Assembly: GCA_038396585.1 (NCBI GenBank) | Contig: CP121691.1 | Coordinates: 2,790,001 to 2,854,000, forward strand | Source of the DNA: Vallitaleaceae bacterium 9-2 | GTDB lineage: Bacteria; Bacillota; Clostridia; Lachnospirales; Vallitaleaceae | DNA length: 64,000 nt | Reading direction: 5' to 3' | Shown: in pieces, positions 52,313 through 60,979 of the stretch | Layout: the number at the start of each line of letters is the position of its first letter | Position numbering within the stretch: position 1 is the first letter of the stretch | The notes under the pieces: model-generated | Databases searched by the model: none | What the model saw: the letters and a program-made list of their open reading frames with translations, nothing else | Told to the model about the DNA's origin: nothing | Made by a program: the position numbers and the translations under genes

Positions 52313-53154
52313 ATTTTCTCCTCTTGCAGGAATTCATCCCCGATTTTTTTCTTTATTAACTCAATATTATCTAAATTATCTATATCAAATTTATATTCTT
52401 TTTTTGAACTCGAAATAATTATTTTATTCAAGTCTCCACTTTCCATTTCCTCGAAGCTTACACTATCACACCCCAGTAATTCCGATTTAACTCCTTCTGA
52501 AAAGCAAATACTCATGTTTTCATCAACTATAATTTTAATTGAATAATTTTCTTTAAGAATACTATTTAAAGTGATTAGATTTCGAAATCTTTCAGTACCA
52601 ATTTTTTCTTCAGTTATAGTTTTGTATGAATCTTCAAAAAATTTTACCGTTAATAATTGTTGATTGTTTTGAAATTTTTCATCTTCATAGAATCTTCGAG
52701 TTAATTCAAGATTTTGAAATTTCAACTTAATCGTAACTTCAATATCAAAATCATTATTTTTTACTATACGCTCCCATTTATGCGGTTTTACTGATCCAAT
52801 AATTTTAACAGGATCTTCATCATTTATTTTTGTGATATCACAATACAATACATTATCAAAAAGTAAGGCAAAAGATACTTTGCCTTCAGACAGCTCTATC
52901 TTTTGAAATTCATTTTTCAATATCTTATTCTTCTTTAAATTATTTAATATTCTTAAACATTTTTTCAAATATTTTTCATGAGCCATCATTGCATTTTCAA
53001 AGTCTTCAATATAACTTACCATGAATTTATAATTGTATTTATAATCTTTATTAAATTCATCTAAGTAAGCTGAAAATGCTTTTAGTGTTTGATGAATTTT
53101 CTCTGAACTCAATGGCAATTTTTCAAATAATTGATATCTTATTTTTTCATCCAT
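52309..53154 (-). CDS. Unknown partner of the RT-HD protein (281 aa)
   Basis: A charged, soluble 281-residue protein. The N-terminal 90 residues are helical, probably coiled coil (SSEKIHQTLKAFSAYLDEFNKDY, AMMAHEKYLKKCLRILNNLKKNK). The rest is beta-rich (VSFALLFDNVLYCDITKIND, FDIEVTIKLKFQNLELTRRFY). No family recognised and no catalytic motif visible. Its stop overlaps the ATG of the RT-HD gene, and it starts with GAATGAGGAG, so both are translated as one operon. It may regulate or assist the RT. Confidence 0.65.
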   Translation of the reverse strand: MDEKIRYQLFEKLPLSSEKIHQTLKAFSAYLDEFNKDYKYNYKFMVSYIEDFENAMMAHEKYLKKCLRILNNLKKNKILKNEFQKIELSEGKVSFALLFDNVLYCDITKINDEDPVKIIGSVKPHKWERIVKNNDFDIEVTIKLKFQNLELTRRFYEDEKFQNNQQLLTVKFFEDSYKTITEEKIGTERFRNLITLNSILKENYSIKIIVDENMSICFSEGVKSELLGCDSVSFEEMESGDLNKIIISSSKKEYKFDIDNLDNIELIKKKIGDEFLQEEKI

Positions 53155-53241
53155 ACTTTCTCCTCATTCATATCTATTAATTATTCTAGTTTTATATTAT
53201 CACAAATATATAACATACGTAAAATTTTATAATTATAGATT

Positions 53242-54099
53242 TTACTTCAAATAATTGTAAACAACAACATCTAACCGATTATGCCCTAAATCCTTAGTAA
53301 GTTCTTTCAAAACCTTTTTGTCATGCCCTCTATAATCTTTATCATCTTTACGTTCACCCAATATTTCTTGATATCTATTCTTAGCATATTCTCGCCTAAA
53401 TGCATGATTATCAATTTTTGATGTATATCTATCAAACAATGGCTTACCCATTTCCTTATTTTCCAAAACACTTTTCAAATCTTCCTGATATTTCACCAAA
53501 ATATGAGCATCTCGCTCTTTCCCGCCCTTTTCAATAAGATGTACCTTAATTGGCACTCCATCTTTCCAAGTAAAACATTCTGTCGTAACCACTAGAACAC
53601 TTTCCCTTCGACAACCGCATGCTTTAGCAAACATAATCTGATCTTTATAATTGTTCGGATTATATTTCTTATCATTTTCTGTATACAATCGACTTCTTGT
53701 TATATCTTTATAAGAACGCTCTTTAATTCCAGCTTCTTTCTTTGTCACAAAGAAATTGAAAAGCTTATTTAGTGCAGCCATATCCTTGCTTATGGTATAG
53801 GCAGATTTTTCGTCCTGTTGACGGTATTGTAGATATTCGACCACGTGTTCCTCTTTGACCTGTCTTACATCTTTGATGTCTTTATACTCTTTCTTCATAT
53901 ATTTTGAGAATTCAATACTGGTTTGTTTATACGCATCATATGTCTTAAAACTATGAATGCCTACCGTTCTATTATGTGTTTCTTCTTTTCCCATCATATC
54001 TTTGTATTCTTGTTTTGCTTGATGTCGGCTTTCATTTGGACAAAACATCTCCTGCATCCGACAATATAGTTGATAGTCCATCTTTGACATTCTTGCCAT
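53242..54099 (-). CDS. Tyrosine recombinase (second copy in element B)
   Basis: A 285-residue recombinase-like protein. The N-terminal core-binding part has VVEYLQYRQQDEKSAYTISKDMAALNKL. Catalytic positions: Arg in AKACGCRRESVL, Lys in EKGGKERDAHI, His/Arg in NHAFRREYAK and the last box LGHNRLDVVVYNYLK with the terminal tyrosine. ATG 54099 follows GAGGGGAG. It is transcribed with the RT operon downstream (87 bp gap). It may direct excision, or be a relic from another element of the same class (see remnant at 48553). Confidence 0.8.
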   Translation of the reverse strand: MARMSKMDYQLYCRMQEMFCPNESRHQAKQEYKDMMGKEETHNRTVGIHSFKTYDAYKQTSIEFSKYMKKEYKDIKDVRQVKEEHVVEYLQYRQQDEKSAYTISKDMAALNKLFNFFVTKKEAGIKERSYKDITRSRLYTENDKKYNPNNYKDQIMFAKACGCRRESVLVVTTECFTWKDGVPIKVHLIEKGGKERDAHILVKYQEDLKSVLENKEMGKPLFDRYTSKIDNHAFRREYAKNRYQEILGERKDDKDYRGHDKKVLKELTKDLGHNRLDVVVYNYLK

Positions 54100-54247
54100 A
54101 AATACCACTCCCCTCAAATCTGTGCATAACAAATACACCTCTAGTTAAGTAAATTTGCTTTCTTTCATGACTAAGCTTAAAGTCTGTAACGCCCTTAAAA
54201 CCTGCTATTTCCACTCCATTCCTTCCTATTTTTTGCTCGGGTCAGTC

Positions 54248-54291
54248 CGCTGGGGTTTATATTCCCCTTCCGAGTAATATAACCCCCAGCG
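54248..54291. repeat. 16-bp palindrome between the two recombinase genes
   Basis: CGCTGGGGTTTATATT is followed after a 12-base loop by its complement AATATAACCCCCAGCG, with one mismatch. It has no T run. It lies between the divergent recombinase and integrase genes and could be an operator, a recombination directionality site or an RNA structure. The surrounding 54100-54563 has no supported ORF. Confidence 0.6.
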
Positions 54292-54563
54292 TCCGCATCT
54301 CATGCATCCCATATCAATTCACTCCATCCCTTCCTATCAATCAATTAAACTGCACCAGCTACATCTCTATATATGAAACTGCACAAGCTACATTAAATCT
54401 TCTTAGTATTCCAAATTAGTCGGAAAATCAATTAAATCCATGTTGCCCATACCTTATAAACAATCATTCAAATCAAAGTCAAGAAAAATATCACCTGATT
54501 TTTTGATTTTTCTTTTTACATTCGTAAAATGCCCTCTAACTTAAACGAAAGAAGGCGATTTTT

Positions 54564-55805
54564 ATGAATATAAATGAAACAGATAAATTACTTTTGATGG
54601 AATTGATTAATGATGGTACACTGGTATCAGACAACGTACCGAAACAATTATATGAAATGAAAAAGATAAAAATTGATGCAGTACATCCATATGACATCAC
54701 TGAACCAAAAACTGAGAAAGCACGTTGGCAAACCTATCTTCCAAGTGATACTGGTACAAGAGGTAAAAAAGTTTCTGCTACTACCGAAGAACGTCTTTAC
54801 CAGAAGCTATATGATTATTATTTCGTTAATAACCGCTCCAAAGTGACTTTAGAGACACTTTATCCTGAATGGCTGAATAAACGTAACGAAATGAATCTTA
54901 GCGACCGTACAATACACCGTGATACAAACCGATGGGATAAGTATTATAAGGAACATCCAATTATCAAACGTCCTGTTGCCAAAATTAAGCCAGAGCATTT
55001 GGAAAAGTTCTTTCACCAATGTATTAAGGACTTCAGTTTAACCAAGAAAGAGTTAGATAGCATGAAGTTCATCATGAAGGAATTAATTGGAATGGCTCTG
55101 AAAAAGGAAATTATCAGCAAGAATCCTTTTGATCTGGCTGATATTACGACTTACGGCTGTAAGAAACCGACAAAGAAAAATGACCGAAGTCGTGTATATC
55201 TACCCAGTGAAAAAGAAAAGATGTTCATGGCTCTTAATATGGACTTATTGGAACATCCAGATGTTACCGATGCTTATGCAGTTTTTCTGTTATTTAAGTT
55301 GGAACCCAGAATCGGAGAAGTTGCTGCACTCAAAGGACAGGATATCGATTTCAAAAACAAAGAAATTCATATCCAGCGGATGGAAAGTAAGAAAGAAGAC
55401 GAAAATGGTAAGCTTGTACCTGTTGTCGTTGAATATACGAAAACTGAAAGTAGTAACCGTTTCTTAGATCTTGATAAATATGCTATGGATTTGTTAACAA
55501 CAGTGATGGCTATTAACAAAGAACTAGGTTACGATGACGATGATTTCATTTTTGTAGATGCTAATGGTAGAACAAAGATCAGAGAAATTGATAATCGAAT
55601 CAGAAAGTGTTGTAAGTCAGCCGGCATTGAGGTTAAATCCGCCCATGATATAAGACGTACAGTAGCTTCAGAATTGCATGCCAATCATGTTCCTATTGAA
55701 ATAATTAGAGATTTAATGGGACATTCTGAAATCAGCACGACCTACGGCTATATCTATGACAACAACAAAAGTCTGAACGGAAGAGAATTATTCATGAAGC
55801 CTTAA
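54564..55805 (+). CDS. int: Integrase (phage-type tyrosine recombinase)
   Basis: A 413-residue integrase. An N-terminal arm-binding part is followed by a core-binding domain (VTLETLYPEWLNKRNEMNLSDRTIHRD). The catalytic domain has Arg in LEPRIGEVAALKG (near 250), HxxR in SAHDIRRTVASEL, His in LMGHSEISTT and the tyrosine nucleophile in TTYGYIYD (about 394-396). It ends 94 bp from the tRNA-Gly gene that supplies att copy 3, the classic layout of an integrase and its attachment site. The start has GAAGGCG. Confidence 0.93.
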   Translation: MNINETDKLLLMELINDGTLVSDNVPKQLYEMKKIKIDAVHPYDITEPKTEKARWQTYLPSDTGTRGKKVSATTEERLYQKLYDYYFVNNRSKVTLETLYPEWLNKRNEMNLSDRTIHRDTNRWDKYYKEHPIIKRPVAKIKPEHLEKFFHQCIKDFSLTKKELDSMKFIMKELIGMALKKEIISKNPFDLADITTYGCKKPTKKNDRSRVYLPSEKEKMFMALNMDLLEHPDVTDAYAVFLLFKLEPRIGEVAALKGQDIDFKNKEIHIQRMESKKEDENGKLVPVVVEYTKTESSNRFLDLDKYAMDLLTTVMAINKELGYDDDDFIFVDANGRTKIREIDNRIRKCCKSAGIEVKSAHDIRRTVASELHANHVPIEIIRDLMGHSEISTTYGYIYDNNKSLNGRELFMKP

Positions 55806-55897
55806 GCTCAATGAACGGACTCAAGGGGACTCAAATCTCATAATAATAAAAAAACCCCAAAACCCTTGATTTATCAAGAATCTTGAAGCCTTTAATT

Positions 55898-55919
55898 AGA
55901 GCGCGAGACGGGATTCGAA
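55898..55919. repeat. att copy 3 (inside tRNA-Gly)
   Basis: The 22 bp are the 3' end of the tRNA-Gly(GCC) gene plus two flanking bases. The tRNA stays functional because the inserted element restores the same sequence. Confidence 0.85.
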
Positions 55920-55971
55920 CCCGCGACCCTCGCCTTGGCAAGGCGATGCTCTACCACTGAGCCACTCACGC
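55900..55971 (-). tRNA. tRNA-Gly (GCC), integration target
   Basis: The acceptor stem GCGTGAG/CTCGCGC (one G-T wobble) and the anticodon stem TCGCC/GGCGA enclose the loop TTGCCAA, anticodon GCC. Downstream on the minus strand CTTGATAAATCAAG followed by runs of G and T forms a terminator at about 55848-55885. Three tRNA genes on the same strand lie upstream. Confidence 0.95.
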
Positions 55972-56145
55972 ATATAGTAAATCATGTTTATGGAGACTTG
56001 ATAGATAATTCAAGCTACTGGGCTTGAATTAGAAATCTTAGTCGCAATTAACGGTATTTACGTCTTATAGTAAATCATTCTTACAATGACTTCGGAGACA
56101 AATCGAACTATTAGGTTCGAATTCAAGCCACCTCTGATTTACAAA

Positions 56146-56218
<73 letters not shown>

Positions 56219-56258
56219 ATATCTAGATGTTGTATCTATGATATGCTTTGTTGCTAAC

Positions 56259-56342
56259 TGCCCGAGACCGGAATCGAACCGGTACGATTTTTACATCGCA
56301 GGATTTTAAGTCCTGTGCGTCTGCCAATTCCGCCACTCGGGC
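56259..56342 (-). tRNA. tRNA-Leu (TAA)
   Basis: A class II tRNA of 84 bases with a long variable arm (TGCGATGTAAAAATCGTA). Acceptor GCCCGAG/CTCGGGC; the loop CTTAAAA gives anticodon TAA. Confidence 0.95.
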
Positions 56343-56392
56343 ATGAAGTATCTTAATAACTTCATGATCAGTTAAGATTTATCCTAACTTAA

Positions 56393-56474
56393 TGGAGGGA
56401 GAAGGATTCGAACCTTCGAAGTCGTAGACAACAGATTTACAGTCTGCCCCCTTTGGCCACTCGGGAACCCCTCC
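56393..56474 (-). tRNA. tRNA-Tyr (GTA)
   Basis: A class II tRNA of 82 bases. Acceptor GGAGGGG pairs with TCCCTCC with one mismatch or wobble near the base; the loop CTGTAAA gives anticodon GTA. It is first in the leftward cluster Tyr-Leu-Phe-Gly. Confidence 0.94.
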
Positions 56475-56534
56475 GTAGCGACAAGATATATAATATCACA
56501 TCTACAGAATTTGTCAACAGCTTTTTTGCATAAT

Positions 56535-57077
56535 TTATGAAATACTTTTAATTTCTACATAGTACTCACGTGTACTGGATGCCAACTTGACTAAACGTAT
56601 CTTTTTTTGGTGCTCAAGCATCTCTTCTTCTGTGATATGATCAAGAATAACTTCCAAATCACTCGTTCCTAGACCTAGGGCCTCGACCATGTCTTTATAA
56701 AAGTATTTTCCATCATTAATCTGTTGTATAAACCCTAAGAAAGCTGTCTTATAGACCAGCAGATCCTCTTCTGAGATATTGTGATAGTTAAGTGTCGCCG
56801 TTGTATTGTAGCCATTAAGCCATACATCATGTTTATATGCTTCTTGACTCTCTCGTCGCCGCAGCTCTTTTTCATCATCCGAGACTAGAACAATGTCAAA
56901 GCGAAAGTTCATCCCGCCAAACTGATGATAATCATCAACCATCTGTCGGTTACCTCGTCTTTGTTCTAAGTCCGTTCTTATCGTGTCCCATTCATGTTCT
57001 AAGTCTCGGCTTATTCCAACGTATTTCTTTTTATTCGCTGTGTTTGTTATAACATAAACTCCTTGAATCCCTCGCAT
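56535..57077 (-). CDS. GIY-YIG nuclease-domain protein
   Basis: A 180-residue protein whose first 90 residues carry the GIY-YIG fold: GVYVITNTANKKKYVGIS contains both strand motifs, and RRRESQEAYKHDVWLNGYNTT holds the later catalytic Glu/Asn region. The last 90 residues are helical and unassigned (MVEALGLGTSDLEVILDHI). GIY-YIG enzymes cut one DNA strand at a time; a homing, repair or restriction role cannot be told apart. ATG 57077 follows GAGAGGT; a longer frame from 57101 has no site. It lies next to the tRNA cluster. Confidence 0.8.
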   Translation of the reverse strand: MRGIQGVYVITNTANKKKYVGISRDLEHEWDTIRTDLEQRRGNRQMVDDYHQFGGMNFRFDIVLVSDDEKELRRRESQEAYKHDVWLNGYNTTATLNYHNISEEDLLVYKTAFLGFIQQINDGKYFYKDMVEALGLGTSDLEVILDHITEEEMLEHQKKIRLVKLASSTREYYVEIKSIS

Positions 57078-57166
57078 GTAATTACCTCTCTTTATTGGCA
57101 TTTTCCATTAATAATATTATACCTAATATCCTCTTGGAATGCAATAAAATAAAGGTTTAGACGCCA

Positions 57167-58030
57167 TTAGTCTTTCTTCTGCACCGGAATCCAAATCTCA
57201 CAAAAACACTCGGCTGCATTCTCTGTCGGATAGAGTTCAAAGTCAATATCATCAAGCATATTATATCCTGATCCAGGCAAAAACTCTTTGTATATACGAT
57301 CCCATGTCTCACCTATACACTGTCCATCAGTACCAATACACTGGAATACTGCCCATTGATTTGCCTTGACTTCCCATACGTCAAACCCACTTGGCACCTC
57401 TCCACCTGCATACAGGCTACCAATCCCATACTCAAAGTGTGTCTCTTCCTTGGATAAGGGTGCACAAGCTCCATACACATCTCCATTAACACGGTGTGCT
57501 TTTAATACGTCAAAAGTATCATCAGCATTACATCGTTTCCAAAAATCAGGAATCAGCGTGTTCTCTTCTTCGCCGACAATTTCATTGTCAAATTTTTCCA
57601 CTTTAACCAATAAATTAAACTTTTCTTTTTCTACAATCTTGTACTCCATAATTGTACCGCCTTCCGTTTGAATTTTTATGATAAGGCGATTAAAAATTTG
57701 TAAATGTGTCCCTGAACGTTTAGCTACACTCGGCGTTACTCCATGAAACCTTGAAAAAGCTTTTGTGAAGCTCTCTGGCGTCTCATAACCATACTTAAAT
57801 GCAATGTCAATAACTTTGTTCTCCGATAATACAAGTTCTTGTCCAGCCATCGACAGCTTCCGATTTCGAATATATTCATTGGCAGTCATTCCGGTTATCA
57901 TGCTAAACAATCGATGAAAATGATAATTTGACATATATAGATGCTGCGCAACATCTTCATAAGTTATCTTCTCCATCATATGGGTTTCCATATACTCAAT
58001 GGCCTGTTGAATACTGCAAATACAATCCAT
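57167..58030 (-). CDS. AraC-family regulator with GyrI-like ligand domain
   Basis: A 287-residue regulator. The N-terminal 110 residues hold the AraC DNA-binding pair (ITYEDVAQHLYMSNYHFHRLF and VIDIAFKYGYETPESFTKAFSRFHGVTPS). The C-terminal part is a GyrI/Rob-like effector-binding fold (EYKIVEKEKFNLLVKVEKF, WEVKANQWAVFQCIG, and a final strand FCEIWIPVQKKD). Such proteins sense hydrophobic compounds or peptides. ATG 58030 follows GAGGTG. No target gene is evident beside it. Confidence 0.88.
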   Translation of the reverse strand: MDCICSIQQAIEYMETHMMEKITYEDVAQHLYMSNYHFHRLFSMITGMTANEYIRNRKLSMAGQELVLSENKVIDIAFKYGYETPESFTKAFSRFHGVTPSVAKRSGTHLQIFNRLIIKIQTEGGTIMEYKIVEKEKFNLLVKVEKFDNEIVGEEENTLIPDFWKRCNADDTFDVLKAHRVNGDVYGACAPLSKEETHFEYGIGSLYAGGEVPSGFDVWEVKANQWAVFQCIGTDGQCIGETWDRIYKEFLPGSGYNMLDDIDFELYPTENAAECFCEIWIPVQKKD

Positions 58031-58102
58031 GTTCATCACCTCATGCTTCTAGTATATGACGATACACCCTCTTTGTCCTGTCTGTCCTTGTTCATTTTTG
58101 TC

Positions 58103-59056
58103 TTAGCTATCTACACGATTAATCGGCTGTCCATTAGCGAATGCCTTGATATTGTCTCCAATCAGCTTTACAAGACGCCTACGCGTCTCTAAACCTCGCC
58201 ACCCCATATGTGGTGTAAGAATAACATTATCCATCCTATACAGTGCACTGGCATCATCTAGTGGCTCTACTTCTTGGACATCTAGCCCTGCTCCGGCAAT
58301 TGTTCCTTGATTTAGCGCTTCTATCAATGCCTTTTCATCAACAAGCCCTCCTCTAGCCGTATTAATGAGGTAGCTTGAAGGCTTCATCATAGCTAGTGTT
58401 TTGGCATTAATCATATGTCGGGTCCCATCATTAAGAGGGCAGTTCAACGAGAGAAAATCACTCTGCTTAAGCACCTCTTCCAAAGACTTAAAACTTACCT
58501 CTGCAGTATCGTTTCTTGGCGTACGCGTTGATACGATGACATCCATGCCTAATGCAACAGCTACCTTGATGAGGCTTTTTGCTATATGACCATATCCGAT
58601 AACCCCTAGCGTCTTGCCATTAAGTTCAACATGATCGACCATCAGATGTTCATGAAAGTTGTCATGATTGCCTTGTGCCAGCATCTGCATCTGTTTTTGC
58701 ATGGAACTAGCCAAACTCAACATCAATAAAACCGCTGTATGGGCAACACGTTCTGTGCTATATGCCGGAATATTACATACGATAATCTCTTTTTCCCTAG
58801 CCGCTTCTAGATCAATATTGTTATATCCGGTTCCCGCTTCACAGATCATCTTAACACTCTCCGGGAACTGTCGAATCACTTCACCTCGTAACGGCATTTC
58901 TTTTGTGACAACCACTGTAAATCCCTGTACACGCTCTATAATTTTATCTTCTGGTGTCGTATCATGGATGATGACTTGGGATGCAATCTGTCCGTAGTCA
59001 ACTTTCCCATCATAGTTTACCAGACCTCCATTTAATACGACGGTTTTATCCTTCAT
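58103..59056 (-). CDS. D-2-hydroxyacid dehydrogenase (NAD-dependent)
   Basis: A 317-residue enzyme. The Rossmann motif LGVIGYGHIAKSLI, the catalytic Arg in YLINTARGGLVDEKAL, the Glu in LDVQEVEPLDD and the His in ILTPHMGWRG are all present. It reduces a 2-keto acid, perhaps glyoxylate, hydroxypyruvate or a sugar-derived keto acid, to a D-hydroxy acid. It is the last gene of a leftward sugar operon, so its substrate probably comes from that pathway. ATG 59056 follows AAGGAGGAG. Confidence 0.88.
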   Translation of the reverse strand: MKDKTVVLNGGLVNYDGKVDYGQIASQVIIHDTTPEDKIIERVQGFTVVVTKEMPLRGEVIRQFPESVKMICEAGTGYNNIDLEAAREKEIIVCNIPAYSTERVAHTAVLLMLSLASSMQKQMQMLAQGNHDNFHEHLMVDHVELNGKTLGVIGYGHIAKSLIKVAVALGMDVIVSTRTPRNDTAEVSFKSLEEVLKQSDFLSLNCPLNDGTRHMINAKTLAMMKPSSYLINTARGGLVDEKALIEALNQGTIAGAGLDVQEVEPLDDASALYRMDNVILTPHMGWRGLETRRRLVKLIGDNIKAFANGQPINRVDS

Positions 59057-59131
59057 TGTTGCTCCTCCTTGCCCATTTAACTTTGTATTTATTATAGCAT
59101 ATCTATGAAAAGAGCAAAGCAAGAACCTTTT

Positions 59132-60106
59132 CTATGTGTTTTTATTAATCTCTTCGAGTACTTCAAGTACGCTCAGGAGTTGTTCATCACTTACATAAGG
59201 AGTCTTTTTATTTTCTTCTATACATGTTAAAAAATGCGTTAATTCATTATAATACCAACCTGTTGGCGGTACATTAATCCCTGTGGCAATCAGATTTTCA
59301 TCTTCTATATTATAGTGAATAGGATCTTCTTGATAGGGGTATGCTATCAACGATGAACCATCATAAATAACCACTGCATTTTCAAAAACAATCCTCCACT
59401 GTGCTCGAAATGGAATACTTGCATGAAACCATGCCGCTTCGGCTACTACATTAACCTTTGGATAGGTATAGATCATGCGATAATGTTCTACATAACTAGA
59501 TTCTTCACGTTTATTGCCAAAGACTTGAACCTGTTCTGGTTTTCCAAAAAGACTGACAATCAAATCCAGGTCATGTATATGCAAATCAAAAGGCAGCAAT
59601 CCACTTTTACTCTTGTCAAAGAGCCATCCTCCTTGCGCCCATTGAGGACTTGCTGACAGCCGTTCAAAGTATGCGTCTAGTGGCTTTCCAAAGGTTTCTT
59701 TTGCAACAAGTTCTCGCAAGATACCCACTTCTTTGGTAAATTGAAGCACCTGAGCGACAAAGAGCAGACAGTTGTTTTTCTTTGCCATTTCCATCATTTC
59801 TTGAGCATCAGCCTTTGATAGTGTCATCGGTTTTTCAACAATCGTATGCTTTTTATGTCCTATACTTTCTAAGACATTGTCCTTATGTAAAAAAGTGGGA
59901 GTACATACATCGACCACATCTATGTCTTGGTTTGTAATCATCTCTGTTATAGAACTATATAATGGAAGGTTCCATTCTTGTGACCGAATCTGATCTTGTT
60001 CGCTAAATCCTACAAGGGCAACAACTTCACAATGGTCAATATGCTTATAATTACTATAATGCACTGTCCCCATGCCTCCTGCCCCTACAATACCTATCTT
60101 TAACAT
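59132..60106 (-). CDS. Gfo/Idh/MocA family oxidoreductase
   Basis: A 324-residue sugar dehydrogenase with IGIVGAGGMGTVHYSNY at the N-terminus, EKP catalytic motif (HTIVEKPMTL) and LLPFDLHIHDLDLIVSLFG. The C-terminus reads HFLTCIEENKKTPYVSDEQLLSVLEVLEEI. It belongs to the leftward operon of two isomerase/dehydrogenase pairs and an ABC importer. ATG 60106 follows AAAGGC. Confidence 0.9.
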   Translation of the reverse strand: MLKIGIVGAGGMGTVHYSNYKHIDHCEVVALVGFSEQDQIRSQEWNLPLYSSITEMITNQDIDVVDVCTPTFLHKDNVLESIGHKKHTIVEKPMTLSKADAQEMMEMAKKNNCLLFVAQVLQFTKEVGILRELVAKETFGKPLDAYFERLSASPQWAQGGWLFDKSKSGLLPFDLHIHDLDLIVSLFGKPEQVQVFGNKREESSYVEHYRMIYTYPKVNVVAEAAWFHASIPFRAQWRIVFENAVVIYDGSSLIAYPYQEDPIHYNIEDENLIATGINVPPTGWYYNELTHFLTCIEENKKTPYVSDEQLLSVLEVLEEINKNT

Positions 60107-60140
60107 CGCTTGCCTTTCCTTTCTATATCTAAGCGTTGAG

Positions 60141-60956
60141 CTATATCTGCAACCCAATAGATTTTAAATACGCGTACGAAGTTGCCACTGCTTCATTAAT
60201 CTCTTGCAAATCTTTTGGACCTGCCTTTGTAAATTCAATCTCTACACTAAAAGGACATGCGTTTTGTGCTTGTTCTAATTTTTGCTTAATGGTTAAAAAA
60301 TCAATCTCTCCTTGCCCAAGTGCCGGAAAGTTCCACTCAGTCACTTCTCCTGCCTTGTCCTTGATGTGCATATACTGAATCTGATCAATACATCCATCCA
60401 GGTCGTCCATTAAGTTGACATTACCAAAAAAGATGGCATTGGCCGTATCATAGTTAATACCGATGCGTTCAGATTGTATTTGATCTACAATCGCTTTTAT
60501 CTTTTGTCCACTGCCATGTTCTTGTCCATGAACTTCTAAAACCAATGTTAAATCATAAGTCTCTAAGTGTGGTATCAATTCCTTAAGCCGCTTAGCCGTC
60601 TCCTCATCAGTTGCCACCACATCATTATCTAAATGCGCCTCGCCGATTGAAGACACTATATATTGGCATCCAAAATAATTCGCCAATCGCATATTATCAA
60701 CAAAGTCCGGTATACGACTTTCATCCATCAAATTACAATGTCCACTAAGAGCAATAGGCGTCACGCCTTTCTCTTGACATCTTTGCTTTACCTTTGCAAG
60801 GTAGGACAAGCTCATCGACGGAAAAACATGTTCAGTCCAGCCCTTTGTAGCTGTCAGTTCAATATAACCAAACCCCGCTTGGCTTATACCGTCAATCGCT
60901 TCTTCTATAGAATATCCATGATAACAATTTGAATTTACTGCAACAATTCTTTTCAT
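60141..60956 (-). CDS. Sugar phosphate isomerase/epimerase (TIM barrel)
   Basis: A 271-residue xylose-isomerase-like barrel: SIEEAIDGISQAGFGYIELTATKG, VTPIALSGHCNLMDE, LTLVLEVHGQEHGSG, IGINYDTANAIFFGN, IQYMHIKDKAGEVTEW and FSVEIEFTKAGP hold the metal ligands at the ends of strands. It probably interconverts a keto-sugar produced by the neighbouring dehydrogenases. The start has GGGAAGAAGG. Confidence 0.87.
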   Translation of the reverse strand: MKRIVAVNSNCYHGYSIEEAIDGISQAGFGYIELTATKGWTEHVFPSMSLSYLAKVKQRCQEKGVTPIALSGHCNLMDESRIPDFVDNMRLANYFGCQYIVSSIGEAHLDNDVVATDEETAKRLKELIPHLETYDLTLVLEVHGQEHGSGQKIKAIVDQIQSERIGINYDTANAIFFGNVNLMDDLDGCIDQIQYMHIKDKAGEVTEWNFPALGQGEIDFLTIKQKLEQAQNACPFSVEIEFTKAGPKDLQEINEAVATSYAYLKSIGLQI

Positions 60957-60979
60957 ATTAAACCTTCTTCCCTTATGTT

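Larger units (their letters stand above)
48739..55919 (-). mobile_element. Integrative element B carrying a reverse transcriptase-HD system
   Basis: A 7.2-kb element between att copies 2 and 3. Order from the tRNA end: integrase (54564-55805, plus), non-coding region with a 16-bp palindrome, second tyrosine recombinase (minus), then the two-gene RT operon (minus). It has no replication, conjugation or phage structural genes, so it is a satellite-like genomic island or integron-independent defence island. The cargo is visibly more AT-rich than the chromosome. Confidence 0.82.

Noticed and set aside
54032-54214. 60-codon minus ORF upstream of and overlapping the second recombinase
   Set aside because: GTG start and AGGAAGG site are plausible, but half of it lies inside the recombinase start region in another frame and no family is recognised. 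Kept out, although a small excisionase-like gene is not excluded.
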